From: Enchytraeus crypticus
Lineage: Eukaryota > Annelida > Clitellata > Enchytraeida > Enchytraeidae
Direction: 5' to 3'
Length of the DNA stretch: 64,000 nucleotides
Assembly (NCBI GenBank): GCA_905160935.1
Contig: CAJHZI010000371.1
Coordinates: 885,001-949,000, forward strand
Both the position numbers and the translations under genes were made by a program. A model generated the notes under the pieces. That model did no database searches. It was not told the origin of the DNA and worked only from the letters and a program-made list of their open reading frames with translations. This document shows, piece after piece, positions 12,892 to 27,800 of the stretch (positions are counted from its first letter, which is position 1; the number at the start of each line of letters is the position of its first letter).

Positions 12892-15800
12892 ATGCTACTG
12901 AATAGTGTAGAGAGTAAGAAACTGAGAATAAAAGCAGGTATTTTCTCTTACTTGATCTACATGTACACTGATGATATACTACTTTATGGTTGATCATGTT
13001 ACGTTAGTTGTAGACTGTGACATGAAAGAGACTCCTTTCAATGCTCAGAGTCATAATTGATATGATGCTTTCAGAAATTCTTCCGAATGATTTCATTTCG
13101 ATATCATTTCGTCTGATGGAATTCTTTTAAATTATATATGTAATTTTTCTATTGAAATTTTATATGATTTCATTTTTATTTTAGAAGTAACTAAAGTTTT
13201 GCTGTTCTTGGCTCAAGCCAGTCATGAAATGGTACCCCCAGAGGTAAGCTTTGCATTTCTAGTTTTACATTGAGTCTTTTTTTAGTCCCTTATTGCTAAT
13301 TTATTAGCGTGAACCAGTGTATGACTAATCGTGTTTAATATTACATTAAACTAATTTAGATAACATGCTAAAGAAAATTTGTAGCGTTTTAAATCATTTA
13401 TTCCTGATATTTAATCATGAATCTTTTAATCGTGATATTTGTCATATCTGTCAGTATGTGTCTTCGCCTGTATAACATTGGTTAGCTAGTTAAGTTTGCT
13501 AACTAACAAAAAGTTAAAATTTTTCGTGTTTCAATCAGGGCTGTTTGAGTGCCCAACTTTTGTATTAACTCTAAGTAAGCTAAGCCTCTCAAAATTTAGT
13601 AAGCTCTAACATTTTCTGCATTCTTAATTAACGGTAATAGGACCTTTAACGTCTCCTCGAGGGTACTTCTACTTAGAAGCCTTCAGGTTTCACTTTAGGT
13701 GGGTAGTAGTTTAGACTAATAATTTGAGAGTTTTAAAAACTAAATATCCTCAGTTCTCAGGTCAAGGGTTGGATATAACTACTAACCTGGGTGTTATCCA
13801 CTCAGTCTAGCAAATGTTTTAATAATTCATATTTTGCTTCTATTACACCAATGGCTAAGAGTATCTTTCATATGGTTTTTATTACCTTATGGTTTTTATT
13901 ACCTTATTTTATTACCTTATTTTATGTTAATGTTAAGATTGCTCGATTATTTAGGCAATTAATTTACAACATTCCTGTAATATTTTATAAATTTCTTTTC
14001 TAAATCACCATTGTTCACTGTTTCCTTAAACACTATGCGGAATTGACTTTGTACCTGCACGGACTGTTTATGAAACCAGTTTTGCTGTTCTGAAAAAGTA
14101 AATAATGGCTGAATAAATATTAGAAAGCTACTTATGCAGAAATTAGTTTAACTGTCTCCAAATACATTAAATATATCTTAGCTCAGATGACAGATGTTTA
14201 AAAATGAGTGTTAATTTTTTTGGCCTCATTTGTGAGCAATGTCTGAAGCAAACTGAAATGGACATTTCTTGGCTGAAAGGTAGAGCCATTTGCTGGAAAT
14301 TCTGAAATATACCCTTATAAATTTAACGTTCTTGAACATTTGAATTTTTATAGTCTCAGCAGTATGATGACCAGAACGATCTTAATATTTCTTTGCTAGC
14401 TTTTGTTGCTATTTGATATTTTTATATAACTAATAATTTAATTATGCATGTGAATAATTAAGTTCAAATTCATAAGTAATCTTCCGGCACCTACTGTCCA
14501 TTCTATTCTCAATTTCTAAACTAATAACTTAGGATTTGCACTTAGTCAGCTACCTTCATGTAGTAGTTATTCAGGCCTTATGGTGAAAAAATCATTCATG
14601 ACTGTATATAATACTGTTAGAATCAAAATTTTGTGACAGTTAGCTAATATCATCTTCATTTCTATTGCATAAAATTTTAATACATTATTTTAATGTTTGT
14701 AACTAAGTTTATTAATTTTATATAATTAGATGACAGCATTTGTGCATATTGCTTCATCTATTGATATAGTAATTGCTATGACTATGACCATTTAATAAAT
14801 ATTTAGTAATATTTGGCATCCATAATTCATAAATGAATTTTTTTAGATTTGTGTTTTACTTTGTATTATAATTGTTCTTTAAAGCAATTGCTTAATATTT
14901 TTAAATTAATAAAGGCAGAAAATACAATAGTGATTGTTGAGATTTACCCTTATTGACGAAAGCCTCAACATCTTTCAAACATATACACCTTTTGAACATA
15001 TTGGTATGTTGATTTCTTTCTGTAGATTATTCAGAGTTCAATTAAAACGATTGCCAACAATTTCGTAACTGAGCGCAATGCTGGTGAAGTTATGGCTGTT
15101 GGGTAAGTTCAAACGACCTTCCTAATATGCTCTTGGCTCTTTGATTGAGCGTTGTTTATTGGTAGGTCCTTGGTATATAATTTCTCTACTTTTTGTGCTC
15201 TCTAGTTGTTTCTTCAAATGATCGATTTATCCTATGATTGCTTTGATTGAGAAATTCTGTAAGATGGATAGGAAATCTCTGAAATAAATGAAAATAAGTT
15301 AGCATTATGTACTGTATGTGTAACTGATCCATTTTACAGTGTGTTCTCAACTGTGAGCATATTTGCGTCGAAATTGATTATGTTGATAATTAATTTTAGG
15401 CATCCTGATTTTGGGCACTCTAATAATGGTGATTCTGTTGTATAAGTCAAATCTCCATCTGTCAAGCATACTTTTAAAAATGTTAAGTATGGTATTGAAT
15501 ATCATGCCATATTTATGTTGATGACATCTTCTAGATATGACTTTCCATGTCATCTTTCTCAAATTAGAATTATTCACAACCATTTTCTATGTGCATCTCA
15601 TACTTTAAAACGTACCAAAGAAAATGCACGCCATTCTAGCTTTTGTTAAACTCCCACTGTATTGTTGCTTCTTTGGCGCAGTCCATTTTTCGTGCTCAAT
15701 GGTAAACACAGTTACTGCTAAATTTAACACATGTATTCTGCATGTTGTTAAAGTATATCGACCACCTTCTTCCCCGGGCGCCAAACCTTTCTCTCATTTC

Positions 15801-18800
15801 TCTCTCTTCATATCAGAGTTCTCTGCCTTACGTTCCTTTAACTTTCACCTTGATAATCTTCTTTATGTCGTAACTCAACAGCTTAAGCATTTACTTTCTT
15901 CACGTAATGCTGTTTAACATGCTAATGTTGCTACTCATACTCACTGTAATACACTTGATGTTGTTTTTCCTTCAAATGTCTCTGCAGTTGATTCTAAAGT
16001 ATATCAATTTTCTTTCAGTAATAAGTAGTAAAACAGAATAACACTACTCTTTCTTCTCTACTGAGTTGCATACACCTCTAGCTACTAAGAATGTTAAGAA
16101 ACTTAGCCACTGATACTATTATGATCTGAGAAAGTAACTAATAACTCTTCTTTTCACTCTAACTCTCTCTGGGTGGGATCGAAAGAGAGAGTAGAAGGTA
16201 GAATGTAAGGGAAAGAATTAGAGAAATAATAGGACTAAAGGGCATTAGATAAAACACTTTGAATTTTATTTAATAGGCACCAACGACCGTTTCTCAACCT
16301 TGTTTTTTATCATCCCTATTAATAATACCTCATGTAGGTTACATAAGGTACAGAAAATGCATAACCTGTTGTGAAGGGATTAACTTGTTGATCTATGGAG
16401 AGTTTTTCATCATCAACATATTCCATTTTTACTTGTTTGACTTTTCTCCATAGTCAGCTGCAAACTGTTAACGATCAAGAGAATGAGAAGAGATCAGAGA
16501 ACGTAGAGGTGTGTTATTGAGTTTGAAGAGGATGGGGCCATGAAGACAATTCATTCTTGAGGGGATGGCGAATAGGTGTACTCCTTCGTTTTTGTACTAA
16601 AAGAAGGCCACTTTCATTTTGCTTATTTCCTTGCCTAGTTACTGCTGCATGTAAATTTCTGTAGCCTGTAAATTTCTGCAGAGACTAGCAAATAAACAGT
16701 GTACTATACTATAGTATATTATGAAATAAGAGTTTATATATTTTTCAGAACTCCTACACTGTATTTTTTTATGTTCTAATCATTGAATATTCACACACTT
16801 GTACTGCAGACTGAACGCTATTCGGGAAGTATGTGGTAGATGTCCACTGGCAATGACAAAGGAGCTTCTTGATGATCTGGTTTTGTACAAGTCTCACAAA
16901 AACAAAGGCATGTGTTGTTATTATTACATGTTCGTGTATTACATGAAATCTGACATACCGCAGAAAACGTACACACATACAAATGGAAATTAGTTTAAAG
17001 TTGTAGTTTAAATAACATATTTTTTTAATGTACCTATGCTTACATGACTATATTTGTATTTTTAGAACTATACATACCGGCTGAATGGTACATTTTGTAT
17101 TTTAAAAAAGCTAGTGTTAACATCAGTTTCCTCACTCGAAAACGATGTCAGTAACGGGCGAGCCCAGGATTTGAACCCCATACATACTAACCCGCGGTCG
17201 AGTATCTTACCGACATCGTCACTGGCTCCAGCCATCGGTTTGAATCCCATCTGGACTGTCTCGTACAGTATTCTTTGTGGTACTTAAACAGGCGTTAAAC
17301 TTAATTTCTTGATATTTCTATATTTATGCACAATTTATAATTTACATTCAAAAAAGTTAGAAGAAGCAAAACAAGTCTCTCTCTTAGTGCACTGCCTACT
17401 GGCAGGTCCATGGTACATAACGCCTCAACTCATCTCTGTCTTCTGCCTTCCTCTTCATTTCCACATATGTGTGGGTCTTTAAATCATCTAACATACCTAA
17501 TCTCGGCCTGCCCCTGCCTCTTTTTCCTTCCATTCTACCTTCTATGACCTCTTTTAATAGACCTTTCCCCCCTTAGAATGTGTCCTATCCATCTCTTCTT
17601 CCTATTTCTTAATACATTTATCAACTGTCTATCTGTTCCAACTCTCTCCAGGACTTCCTCATTTGTAACCTTTTGAGTCTAGCTAATCCTCTCCATTCTT
17701 CTCCAAATTCACATTTCCAGTGCCTCCAGTTTCCTAATATTTTCCTTCCTTAAGGTCCATGTTTCACATCCATACAATAGCGTGGTCCAAACCAAAGTTT
17801 TCACTATCTTTATCTTTGTGTCTTTCTTTAGACTTTTTGTTAATAGTTCTTTTCTACTACCAAATGCCGCTTTTGCTTGTGCAATCCTACTGCATATTTC
17901 CGTCTCACATTTCCCATCATCGGTTATAGTATGACCCAAATATTTGAAACTCCTTACCTGTTCTAATTTCGTACCATTTATTGTGATATTAACTTCACCT
18001 TTATTATTGGACACTCTCATAACCTTGGTCCTTTTTATATTAATCTTCATGCCATATCTTAGGGCCGTAGCATTCATCCTATTCATTATCTTCTGCAATC
18101 CAATCTCTCTGCCCGCTACCATTCCTTGGTCATCTGCAAATCGTACATCTTGTATCAAATTCCCTCCTACTTTTATTCCTTCTTCCAAGTCTTCCATGGC
18201 TTCCTCCATCATTGCCTCAGCGTCAATGTTAAACAGCAGCAGCGAAATGCTACAACCTTGTCTTACTCCATGTCCTATTTCACCTTCTGAGTATTCTTGT
18301 TGGATTTTGATTACCGCTCTTTGATTCATATACAAGTTCAAAATTAGTCTTCTATCTCTCCAGTCAATTCCTAATCTTTTTAAGATATTCATTATCGTTA
18401 TCCAATCAATCCTGTCAAAGACCTTCTCGAAGTCTACAAAGCATACAAAAACGTCATTTCCATCTTCTAAACTTCTTTCGCAGAGAACCCACATTACCCC
18501 TATTGCTTCTTTTGTGCCGCATCCTTTCCTAAAACCAAATTGTGTCTTGCTCAGTATCATCTCTGCTTTCGACTGCATGCGATTATTTACTGTCTTAAAT
18601 GAGATCTTCGATGCATGAGGTATTAAACTGATTGTTCTGTAATCCGAACACTCCACAGCATTGGCTTTTTTGGGAATTGGAATCATCACTGACTTGGTAA
18701 AGTCGTCTGGCCAAATACCTGAGTTGTACACTTCCATACATACCTCCATTAACTTATTGAGTGTTTCTCCTTCCAAAATATTCAAGAATTCTGTTGTGAT

Positions 18801-21800
18801 TTCATCTATTCCGGCTGCCTTTCCCTTCTTCGTACTGTTAATTGCAGAATAAATTTCCTCCTTCATTAAATCGGGGCCCCTTTTATCGTCTTCTATGATA
18901 TTCTCTTCTATTTTAAAATCCTCTTGAACTGGTTTCCCAGCCTTATCATACAATTCCTCTACATATTCTCTTCATCTTTCTTTTACTTCTTCCAACTCTG
19001 TTTTCAATTCCCCATCTTTACCCATTATACTAATGTTCTTTGCATCTCCTTTCTTTTTCTTATCGGTTCTTGTTAATATCCTGACTTCCTGGTATAATAG
19101 ATCCGACCTCCCTCTTCTATCATATTCTGCTAAATCATCACACTTTTCACTCCACCAGTGATCTTTTGCTTTGTAATTTTTCTAAGTTCACTGTTTAAGC
19201 TTCTATATTTTCTTTGGCCATGACTGGTGTCAATATTTTTCCATTTCCTCCTTTCATCCATTTTGTCAAGCATCTCGCTTGTGATCCAAGATTTTTTAGC
19301 TGTATTTGCTTTAAGAAAGCCATGGACTTCTTTTGAACCTATTTTAATAGCTTCCTTTAGCTGATACCTTCTTTCATTTACCCCTGTTCTTTCGTAGTCC
19401 TTCATTTCCTTAACTTTTCTTTCCACTGCTTCCTGAAACTGACTTCTTTTCTCGTTCAATCCGTTCAAATTCCATCTCTTACTGCTTTTCTTCTTAAGTA
19501 TTTTCTTCAACTGAAGCCCTACTTTTGCCATTACTAGATTGTGATCTGAATTAACACGGCTCCTGGATAAGCCCTTGAATTCTTCACACTATTCCTGTAC
19601 TGTTGCTTTAACAGAATATAGTCTAACTGGTATCTACCCTCGTTTCCGGTGCTTCCTGGTTTCTTCCATGTGTAATGCCTTCTCTTCTCATGTTTCAACC
19701 AAGTGTTAGACACCAAAACAAAAAACAAAAGAAGTAATGTATATATAATATATATATATTTATAAAACGCTGAAGTGTCTCAATATACCACTTGTATATT
19801 AAATTTGTGTAATATCTAATATACATTTAGTTAATTTTTTATAGATGATAAATACTTAGTAAATTTCAGTGAAGTTAATTTTTATAGCTACTTGGGTTAA
19901 AGATGGTCACTTACCACTTTGAAAAATAATTGCTGTTGTTTTTGAAAGGAATTCTGGCCTGTTTAAAAATGCACTGCAGAGATCTATGCTTGAAGTTACA
20001 GATAGTACTTAATACAGAGATGAAATAATTATTCCTCTGTAATTTCTACATCATACTGTTATTTGTTTCTTTTACTTTGGTTATATGATTACACACATGA
20101 CAACTGCATATTTTTACAAAGTTTCTTTCTTAGTTGTTCTCTTTTTGTTTTCGTTATTTACTCTTTGCATTGTTATATTTTGCATTGTTATTTGTAATCG
20201 TTGCCTTTTGATGACACACTGATGGCTGCGGGTTAGTCTTTAAGAATAATCTTCCAACATCCTGGTAATTATTCCATTGAAAGCTGTCAACAATCACTCT
20301 TCCTAGGTTGTCGCCTATCCGTGTACTAATTGCGGCCAACGAAACTTAATTTCATTTGTTTGACGCGTATCTTAACCAAGTAAGCTACCCTCCCCTCTAT
20401 CCTCCTCCTCGAATAGTTTTCTCTATCCTCCTCCTCGAATAGTTTTGCATGCTACTAAAATGACTGAGTAATATTCAAATATTCAATTTTTTACTTTTGT
20501 TTGTTTCTTCATGTTTTAAAGTCAGTCTGTTTAATAGATAGCATCTTCTATGTTTTACCGCTGAGTTGCAGGCACAAGTTTTGACTAATTCAGTTTTAGG
20601 CACAACAACTTTAACTGCAGGCGAAAAAATAAATAAGCAAATTATAGTAATGGTAGCAGCATGTCCTCAGTAATATGTTGATCGCTGCAGGAGCATTCTG
20701 TGCAATGCTCTACTGTGTTCCATTGTACTAGTTCGAAGTACATTTCAATCTGTAAACTCAGTGATTATAATGCAGAAAAATATTTATGTATGGATGTAGT
20801 GATATCATGTTATATATCTATCTGTTTAGGTGTTTCTGTAGCTGCAAGATCTCTAATAAACTTGTTTCGTGAAAAGAATCCATCACTTCTGAATCATACC
20901 GACAGAGTATGTTATTATCTTTTACAAGTATTCAATACACTCATATCTATTGAGCACTGTATACTAGCTTTTTGATAGTTCCAAAAAGTCAGAAAGATTA
21001 AAAAGGAACTGAAGAAGGTTTATCTAATTTTCTTTGGTAAAACAGTTTTTGATATAAACAAAATTTTCTAATAAAAAAATATTTGTGTGTGTGCGAGATT
21101 TAAGCCAAATTTTCTATTGTGAAATATATATGTGTGCGGGCTTGTTTGTGTATAGATAGTTTTCATAGTATGTAGTTTCAAAGGCTTCTAATGTTGGCTG
21201 CTATTACCGCAATTTAATTAATTCTTTATAACTGGAAGTGCGGAGTATGTTGATCTACTACGATATGTATGCTGATATGCTATGGTATATGTATACTCTA
21301 GTATTTAATTGTTTGATATTGTATGTTGTAATAAATCAATAGTAGACTGGCTCTGTTAGCCTAAAATTCAATTTCTATTTTTAGCCAGAATTTTTGCGTT
21401 GGCTTTCATAAATGAGGATGGCTATACCATTAGTACAGCCTTATTGTGTGCAGTAATTACACATTGTGTGAAGATTCAAGTACGGTTGTACATGTTATAA
21501 AATGAGAAATTCCACTACTTGTGTTCGGTACACAAGGGTCAGCGTGAAAAATGCATTGTGTGAACAATATTTGGCTATTATTCTAGTCTGACGGATGAGA
21601 CGTTTGTAGCACAGTTACTTATAACTGTTTTGTTAGTTACTGTGTTTGTTAGTTTTTTTTACCACAGTTAGCTATCTGATTTTCTGAATGGTATTCATTC
21701 ATATTTTAGGCTGACCATCTTGATAATATCTTTGTAGTGTAGAAAGGAATTTCTGTCGTTAATAATTCTGACTGTATTGTGAATATAGGTTAATAACCAA

Positions 21801-24800
21801 TAAGTAATAAAAATGCCTTTCTGGATATTGATGCTAATCAGTGTATTGTAGAAATTAAATATACTTTTACTGTGGCAATTTAAAATATCTAGCGATTTTT
21901 TTAATCACTTCTCAGTTGTGTTGATTTTGAAATGCCTCACTAATTCACTGTTCGCTACATGTATTCTATAAATCTTCCATGTGAAATAATATAAACTGAT
22001 ACTTTTGATGTGATCTGATGCGGATGATTTATTTTTAAGGGTAAGCCTACGGAGGCCATGAAGCAAGTGGAAGCGCCTGAGTATGGCGTTATTGTAACTA
22101 AGGACTACTTGCCTGGAGCTGAAGTGCTGTCTGATGCAGAGCACCTGGATGAAAACAACGAGGAACAAGGTAAAATAGTCAGTTTTATTTAAAATGATTT
22201 ATTTTAAAGTATTATTGTTGACATCATTTCTTCATTACAAACAATTTGCAATTTTTACTAAGTGTATAAGGTAATCGAAAATCTTAAGATTCAATCAATT
22301 TTTTTATTTACAAAATGTTTGATTATGAGGATGGTCCTTGATTATGAGGATGGTTCTTAACGAGAGGTTATATTTTGGTAGAGAGTAATTACATTAGTCT
22401 GTTATAATGAGATGATATCTTTTGCTGAGGATACTTGTTATTACTTTATTTTTGCTCTATTTCTTGCAGCTGTTATCATACAAATTATTTTTGTGTACAA
22501 CGATATCTCTCTCTCCTCTCTTAGTGCACTGCCCACTGGCAGATCCATGGTATATAACGCCTGCACTCTACTCTCTTTCTTTTTCTATTCATGTCGACAT
22601 ACGAGCGGATCTTTAAATCATGTAACATGATATACCATATTCTTTGTTGATTCTGCTTATGAAAAGGTTGGTCCCTACGCCTTCCTCCGCTTCAACTAAC
22701 ATTTACTGGTAAGGGGCGTCATTCTCTGAGAAAACTATCCTGTCTACCCATACAACTAAATATATAGTCCTTTTTCTTTAGTAATGCACTAATAAGTTTG
22801 ACATAATCAATATTGTTCTTTAATTAATAAATATAATTGTTGTTCCTTCCATTCTGCCTTCTATGTCCTCTTTGAGTAGACTCTCTTCCCTAAAATGTCC
22901 TATTCAACTCTTCTCTTGGACTATTTAGGATAACAACAACAACAATACGATTAGAGTGCTACTGTTCTCCATGACAACATTGAGCACTCTGATACCAAAT
23001 CAAAGCCGATGAGCAGAGTGAGGGTCCATAAACGGTGCAAGCCAAAATCCGGGTGGTCAGTCCAAGGAAGGGTACTAGCGGAATGGAGGTTTACGTGTTG
23101 TTCTCAGTTCGTACCAGGAGCTGTAATAGACTTATAAGTTAGAGAAACTGTCTTGTATAAAATGCGTTCTCTAACTTTGAGCCAGTGTAAGGACTTGAGG
23201 ACTGGAGTAACATGAGAATATTTGGAGCTACGAAAGACTGCACGTGCAAGGGAATTCTGGATGAACTGCAACCTATCAATTTCGCCACTGGGAAGATTTA
23301 GAAATAGGGAGTTACAGTAATCCAGTTTCGATTGCACGAGAGCAGCGCCAATTGTAGTGCCAGTCTCTAAGAAATGGTCTTATTCGACGAAGATCGCGAA
23401 TATGAAAGAAACAGGCCTGTGACGTTTTAGTGATATGTTTGTGGAATGAGAGGTGACGGTCAAGGACAACACCAAGATTCTTCACAGAAGAAACCGGTGT
23501 TACTGAAACTTCAGAAGAGAGAGCCAGGGACACCTCGTTCAGTTTTGAAAGTTGCTGAGGTGTTCCAGATAGCACGAACTCAATCTTGGATGGATTGAGT
23601 GCCAAGAAATTGGCAGACATCCAGGAAGATATCTCCTGAAAGATTGCTGTAGACAAGCCTTAGCATCAGGATAGGAGTGGGGAGTGAAGCAGGTGTACAG
23701 CTGAGTGTCATCAGCAAAAAGTTGATGGTCTAATGAATGTGAAGAGATCAAGGAGCTTAGTGGAGTAGTGTATAAATTAAAGAGGATAGGACCAAGTACA
23801 TAGCCCTGAGGCACACCGTACTTGAGGATGGAAGGCGGAGAGGAATACTCTTGAACTTTGACGCTAAGAGTACGGTCGGTGAGATATGAAGTAAACCAAG
23901 CAAGTGCATTGCCATGGATACTAAACCATGAGGAAAGACGTTGTAGGAGGATTTGGTGATCGATGGTGTCGAAAGCAGCAGACAGATCGAGAGTACAAAG
24001 TCCAGTGACACGTTGAGTGCACATGGCGTTAGTAGTGGTGTTACAGACAGAAAGAAGAACAGATTCAGTAGAGCGATGTTGGGTGTAAGCAGATTGGTGG
24101 TTGTTGAAGAGGTCGTTGGACTTAAGATAGGTGGAGAGTCTTTGAAAGACTAGTCTCTCTGTGAGTTTGGAAATGAATGGTAAATTGGATATGGGCCTGT
24201 AGTTGGAGAGTGATTCCTTGTCTAACGAGGGTTTCTTTAGGAGTGGAGTGACAATAGCACAATATACAATGAAGTTAAATAACACAAGATACAATGTAGC
24301 ACATGCGGTTTGTCATGTGTGTAACTATATGAACAAAACAAAACATTTCTTAGTGCATATATAAACTGTCACTAAAACTGACGTTAATCTCAGCTTTACC
24401 AGCTTTAACTGTCTATCTGTACCAACTGACTCCAGAGCTTCCTTATTTATAACCTTTTGAGTCAAGCTAAATCTTTTCCATTCTTCTCCATATCCACATT
24501 CCCATGCCTCTAGTTTCGTGATATTTTCCTTCTTTAAGGTGGTCCATGTTTCATTCTCACATCATTGGGCAGACGTTCATTTTCTTACGCAGCACCCACA
24601 ATCTGGAACTCTTTACCTGCTTATCTTCGCTCTTGTTTTTCTCTTTCAACTTTCTCTAACAAGCTTAAAACTTACCTTCTCCCACCAATTCAATCTACCC
24701 TGACCATTGTTGATCATCGGACTGGCTTTCGTTTTGGGCCTTACTTCTCCTCAGCACATTTCTTTTGCAGACTTGTCTGGGTGAATTGACCTGTAGTGAT

Positions 24801-27800
24801 GTGTGCTGTTGGGGACGTCCTTGACATCTCCTTGGACGAGGAAACTGACGTTAGACCTTTATTATTTTTATTTTATTCCGCATCCATATAGTAGCGTGGT
24901 CCATACCAAGATTTTCACTGTCTTTATCTTAGTGTCTTTCTTTGGGCTTTTTGTTAAAAGTTCTACTAAAAGAGGTCATAGATGGCAAAATGGAAGGAAA
25001 CGAGGCTGAGGAAGACCGAGATTAGGAATGCTACATGATTTTGAGATCCACTCATATGTGGACATGAAGAGGAAAGCGGAAGTCCAAGAAGAGTGGAGGC
25101 GTTATATGCCATGGACCTGCCAGTAGGCAGTGCACTAACAGAGAGAATTGTTGTTCTTCGAATGAGGCATTTCTTTATGTTTAGTATTGGTGCAGCCCAT
25201 TGTGATTGGGTTACATTAGTAAAGTAGGAATATGTATTTTGGAATTGTCATTTGACAAAAGACTAAAGAGAGTTCATATAACTTCCTGTATGCCGAACAT
25301 TGTATCTCATTGCCTCTCTATAGTTTTGTGACTGAGTTAGTAAAAATCTTCTGCCCTAAACTTGGTTTTATATTCTTTCTTACTCGATTTGATAAGTAGT
25401 AATGAAATCTTCGCCGAATACGGGTGTACCGTAAGCAATGAAAAGACGCTTCTAACGATGTAAAAATGTCATTATGAGCCATTTTATGGCCAAAAATTGA
25501 GATACGCCAGTCTTTCACTAAGCCAATGATTGTCATTTTTAACTCGTGCATCTTTATCAACCGACAAGTAATATCTTGCTTTGATTGTAAATTTAAAAAG
25601 TTATTTATTGTACGATTTAAATGGCAAAAGTCTTTCTATTAGTCTGCTAACTCAATATTTTTCCAGATCATTTTTTCTTTCATATATAATATTAAGTTTT
25701 GGTCTTCTCTACAGGCGAATGGTTACGCTAAGACTTAAGTTAAGAAATTTGTATCAGTTTCTGTTGTTCTCTAGAGTATTAGTTTAAGAAAGAAAATAAA
25801 TAAAGAGTAAGACTGTGCACTTTCGAACTGCTGTATGTCAAAATGTAAGTGGGACAGAGGGTCACTAACTATGTTCCTGCTTGATAGCTATAACTTACAT
25901 TTACATCAGTTTCCATGCCGCTGGAATTCCAACAGATGACGTCGTGCATATCAAGCAAGCCTGATACTTGATTTTGCTACCAGTACACTCGGCAATCTTA
26001 ACTTTTGCTATTTTATCACAAAACAGTGTTAGCTGAAAGACTATGTTTGCTATTTTATCACAATTCTGCAGTAAAACGTAGTCAGCTATTTTATCACAAT
26101 ACAATATTAGCTGAAAAGACTTGTTTGCCTATCTCAAATCATGAAGTCTTCAGATAGGTACAGTCTTCGGTTGAACATAACTCAGGTTGTTAGTTGACAG
26201 CCTCATTGTTAGTGATAGGTTTGTATTTGTTGTTGCAGATGAATGGATGTCGTGCAGTGAAGACGAGGACAGTGATGGATCATGGAGTGATGTTTCTCAT
26301 TCGTCTGATGAACAGCATCTGGTACTTAATCTAAATCTTCTGTTATTCAGTTGTTGAGTAGGAATGTTGACATGTCTTGTGCTAAGCACGTGTTTGCTAG
26401 AGTCAACGAAGTTCAGCCAAGAATACAGTCTTAACAGCAAGTATTTCTTTGACTCTGGTTTTTATCAATGCGCCATAAGATCCAAGTTCAGTTGTAAGAG
26501 GCACAAGTCATGTTTTGAGAAATTGAGAGTGTAACCGGTAAGATTTCTTAATTGTCCGATATAGTTAAGTCTTGTTAATACTAGTCTTGAAAAAACTTTT
26601 TGAAATTTGATAATAGGATAAGTTAATATTTATTCTTTTCTGTTTAAACTTTTGTATTATGGACTTTGTCTTAAAGGTGTGCATGAAAAAATATTGTATT
26701 CTATGTAATATATAACGCACATTTTCTAACGCTTGCATGGTCGAGTTTAAAGTGACTTATGTATATTGATTTTAGTAGGTTAATGAAAATTGAGAATGGA
26801 ATTTTCTGAGAACTACACATGTTTTTACTAGCTAAACCATAATACCTGTAAGAGATTTGTAACCATGTGTCAATGATTTCTCTTTTACTCCAGTTGATCA
26901 TCTAATATTCCAGCCTTGCAGAGAACTGGATTTGCAATGGTTGCGATCGGTATAATTATATAATTGCTTGATTATCTGACACTTGACACATTGCATGGAT
27001 CCCGTAGAAGCTTCTTCTCTATCATTTTGAATTGAGTGGCATTTTATAAACATACATTTTGTTTTTATTAGAGCAATAGTGCCATGGAGCAAATACAGTG
27101 CATGAATGTCGAAGACAGAAAAGAACGTGCTAGAAGTATTGTTCAAAGTAGAATTCTATCTCAAGAAGACTTCAAGAAGATACAGAGCAGTCAGATACTA
27201 AAGTCCACTAGTTTGGATAATTCTAACAAGTCTAGAAAGCGCCGTGCTGCAGAAGAGCCCAATCACTATGAGTATGCTAAGTCATTCCTTTCTTGTTATT
27301 GTGTTTGCTATATTGTGATGACTTTTTTTAGCTTAGTTTACCATGCTGCTTACCCTTCAGCACCTGTTCTTCATATCGTTTGGGGTGATGCGATTTGTAG
27401 TGACCTGTGATTGGGGACGTCCCTGACATCATCCTTGTGTGAGGAAACGGACGTTAAATCTTCGTTATTATTGCTATTATTCCCATTAGTTAGCATCATG
27501 CTGTTGCATTGGCTAGAGCCAATTGCGATGTCGGCACGATATCCAATCGTGATTGTAGCAGTATGTGCAGGGTTCAAATCCTGGTCTCCCCCATCATTGA
27601 TATCGCTTTGAAGAGATGAAACTTGCGTTAAAATCGGCTTTACAGCTTATGATATAATAAGTTGTTTACAATATTGATAGCTTTTGCTTTAAAATATAAA
27701 TCATTATATGTATAAAAATAGAAGAATGAGTGTATATGCAATGTTTTTGTATCACGTTACTGTGGACAGTAGATAGCCTAATTCAATGACCAAACGATGC

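Larger units (their letters stand above)
16908..20829 (+). other. SDAD1 GC-AG intron
   Basis: Begins GCATGTGTT and ends TTTAG. Moving the junction by one base either way breaks the reading frame shared with the flanking exons. The intron contains a SINE-1 copy (17110-17235) and the long LINE-A (17371-19735). Confidence 0.8.

Noticed and set aside
17944-18324. 126-codon plus-strand frame
   Set aside because: It is the shadow of the LINE-A reverse transcriptase on the opposite strand.
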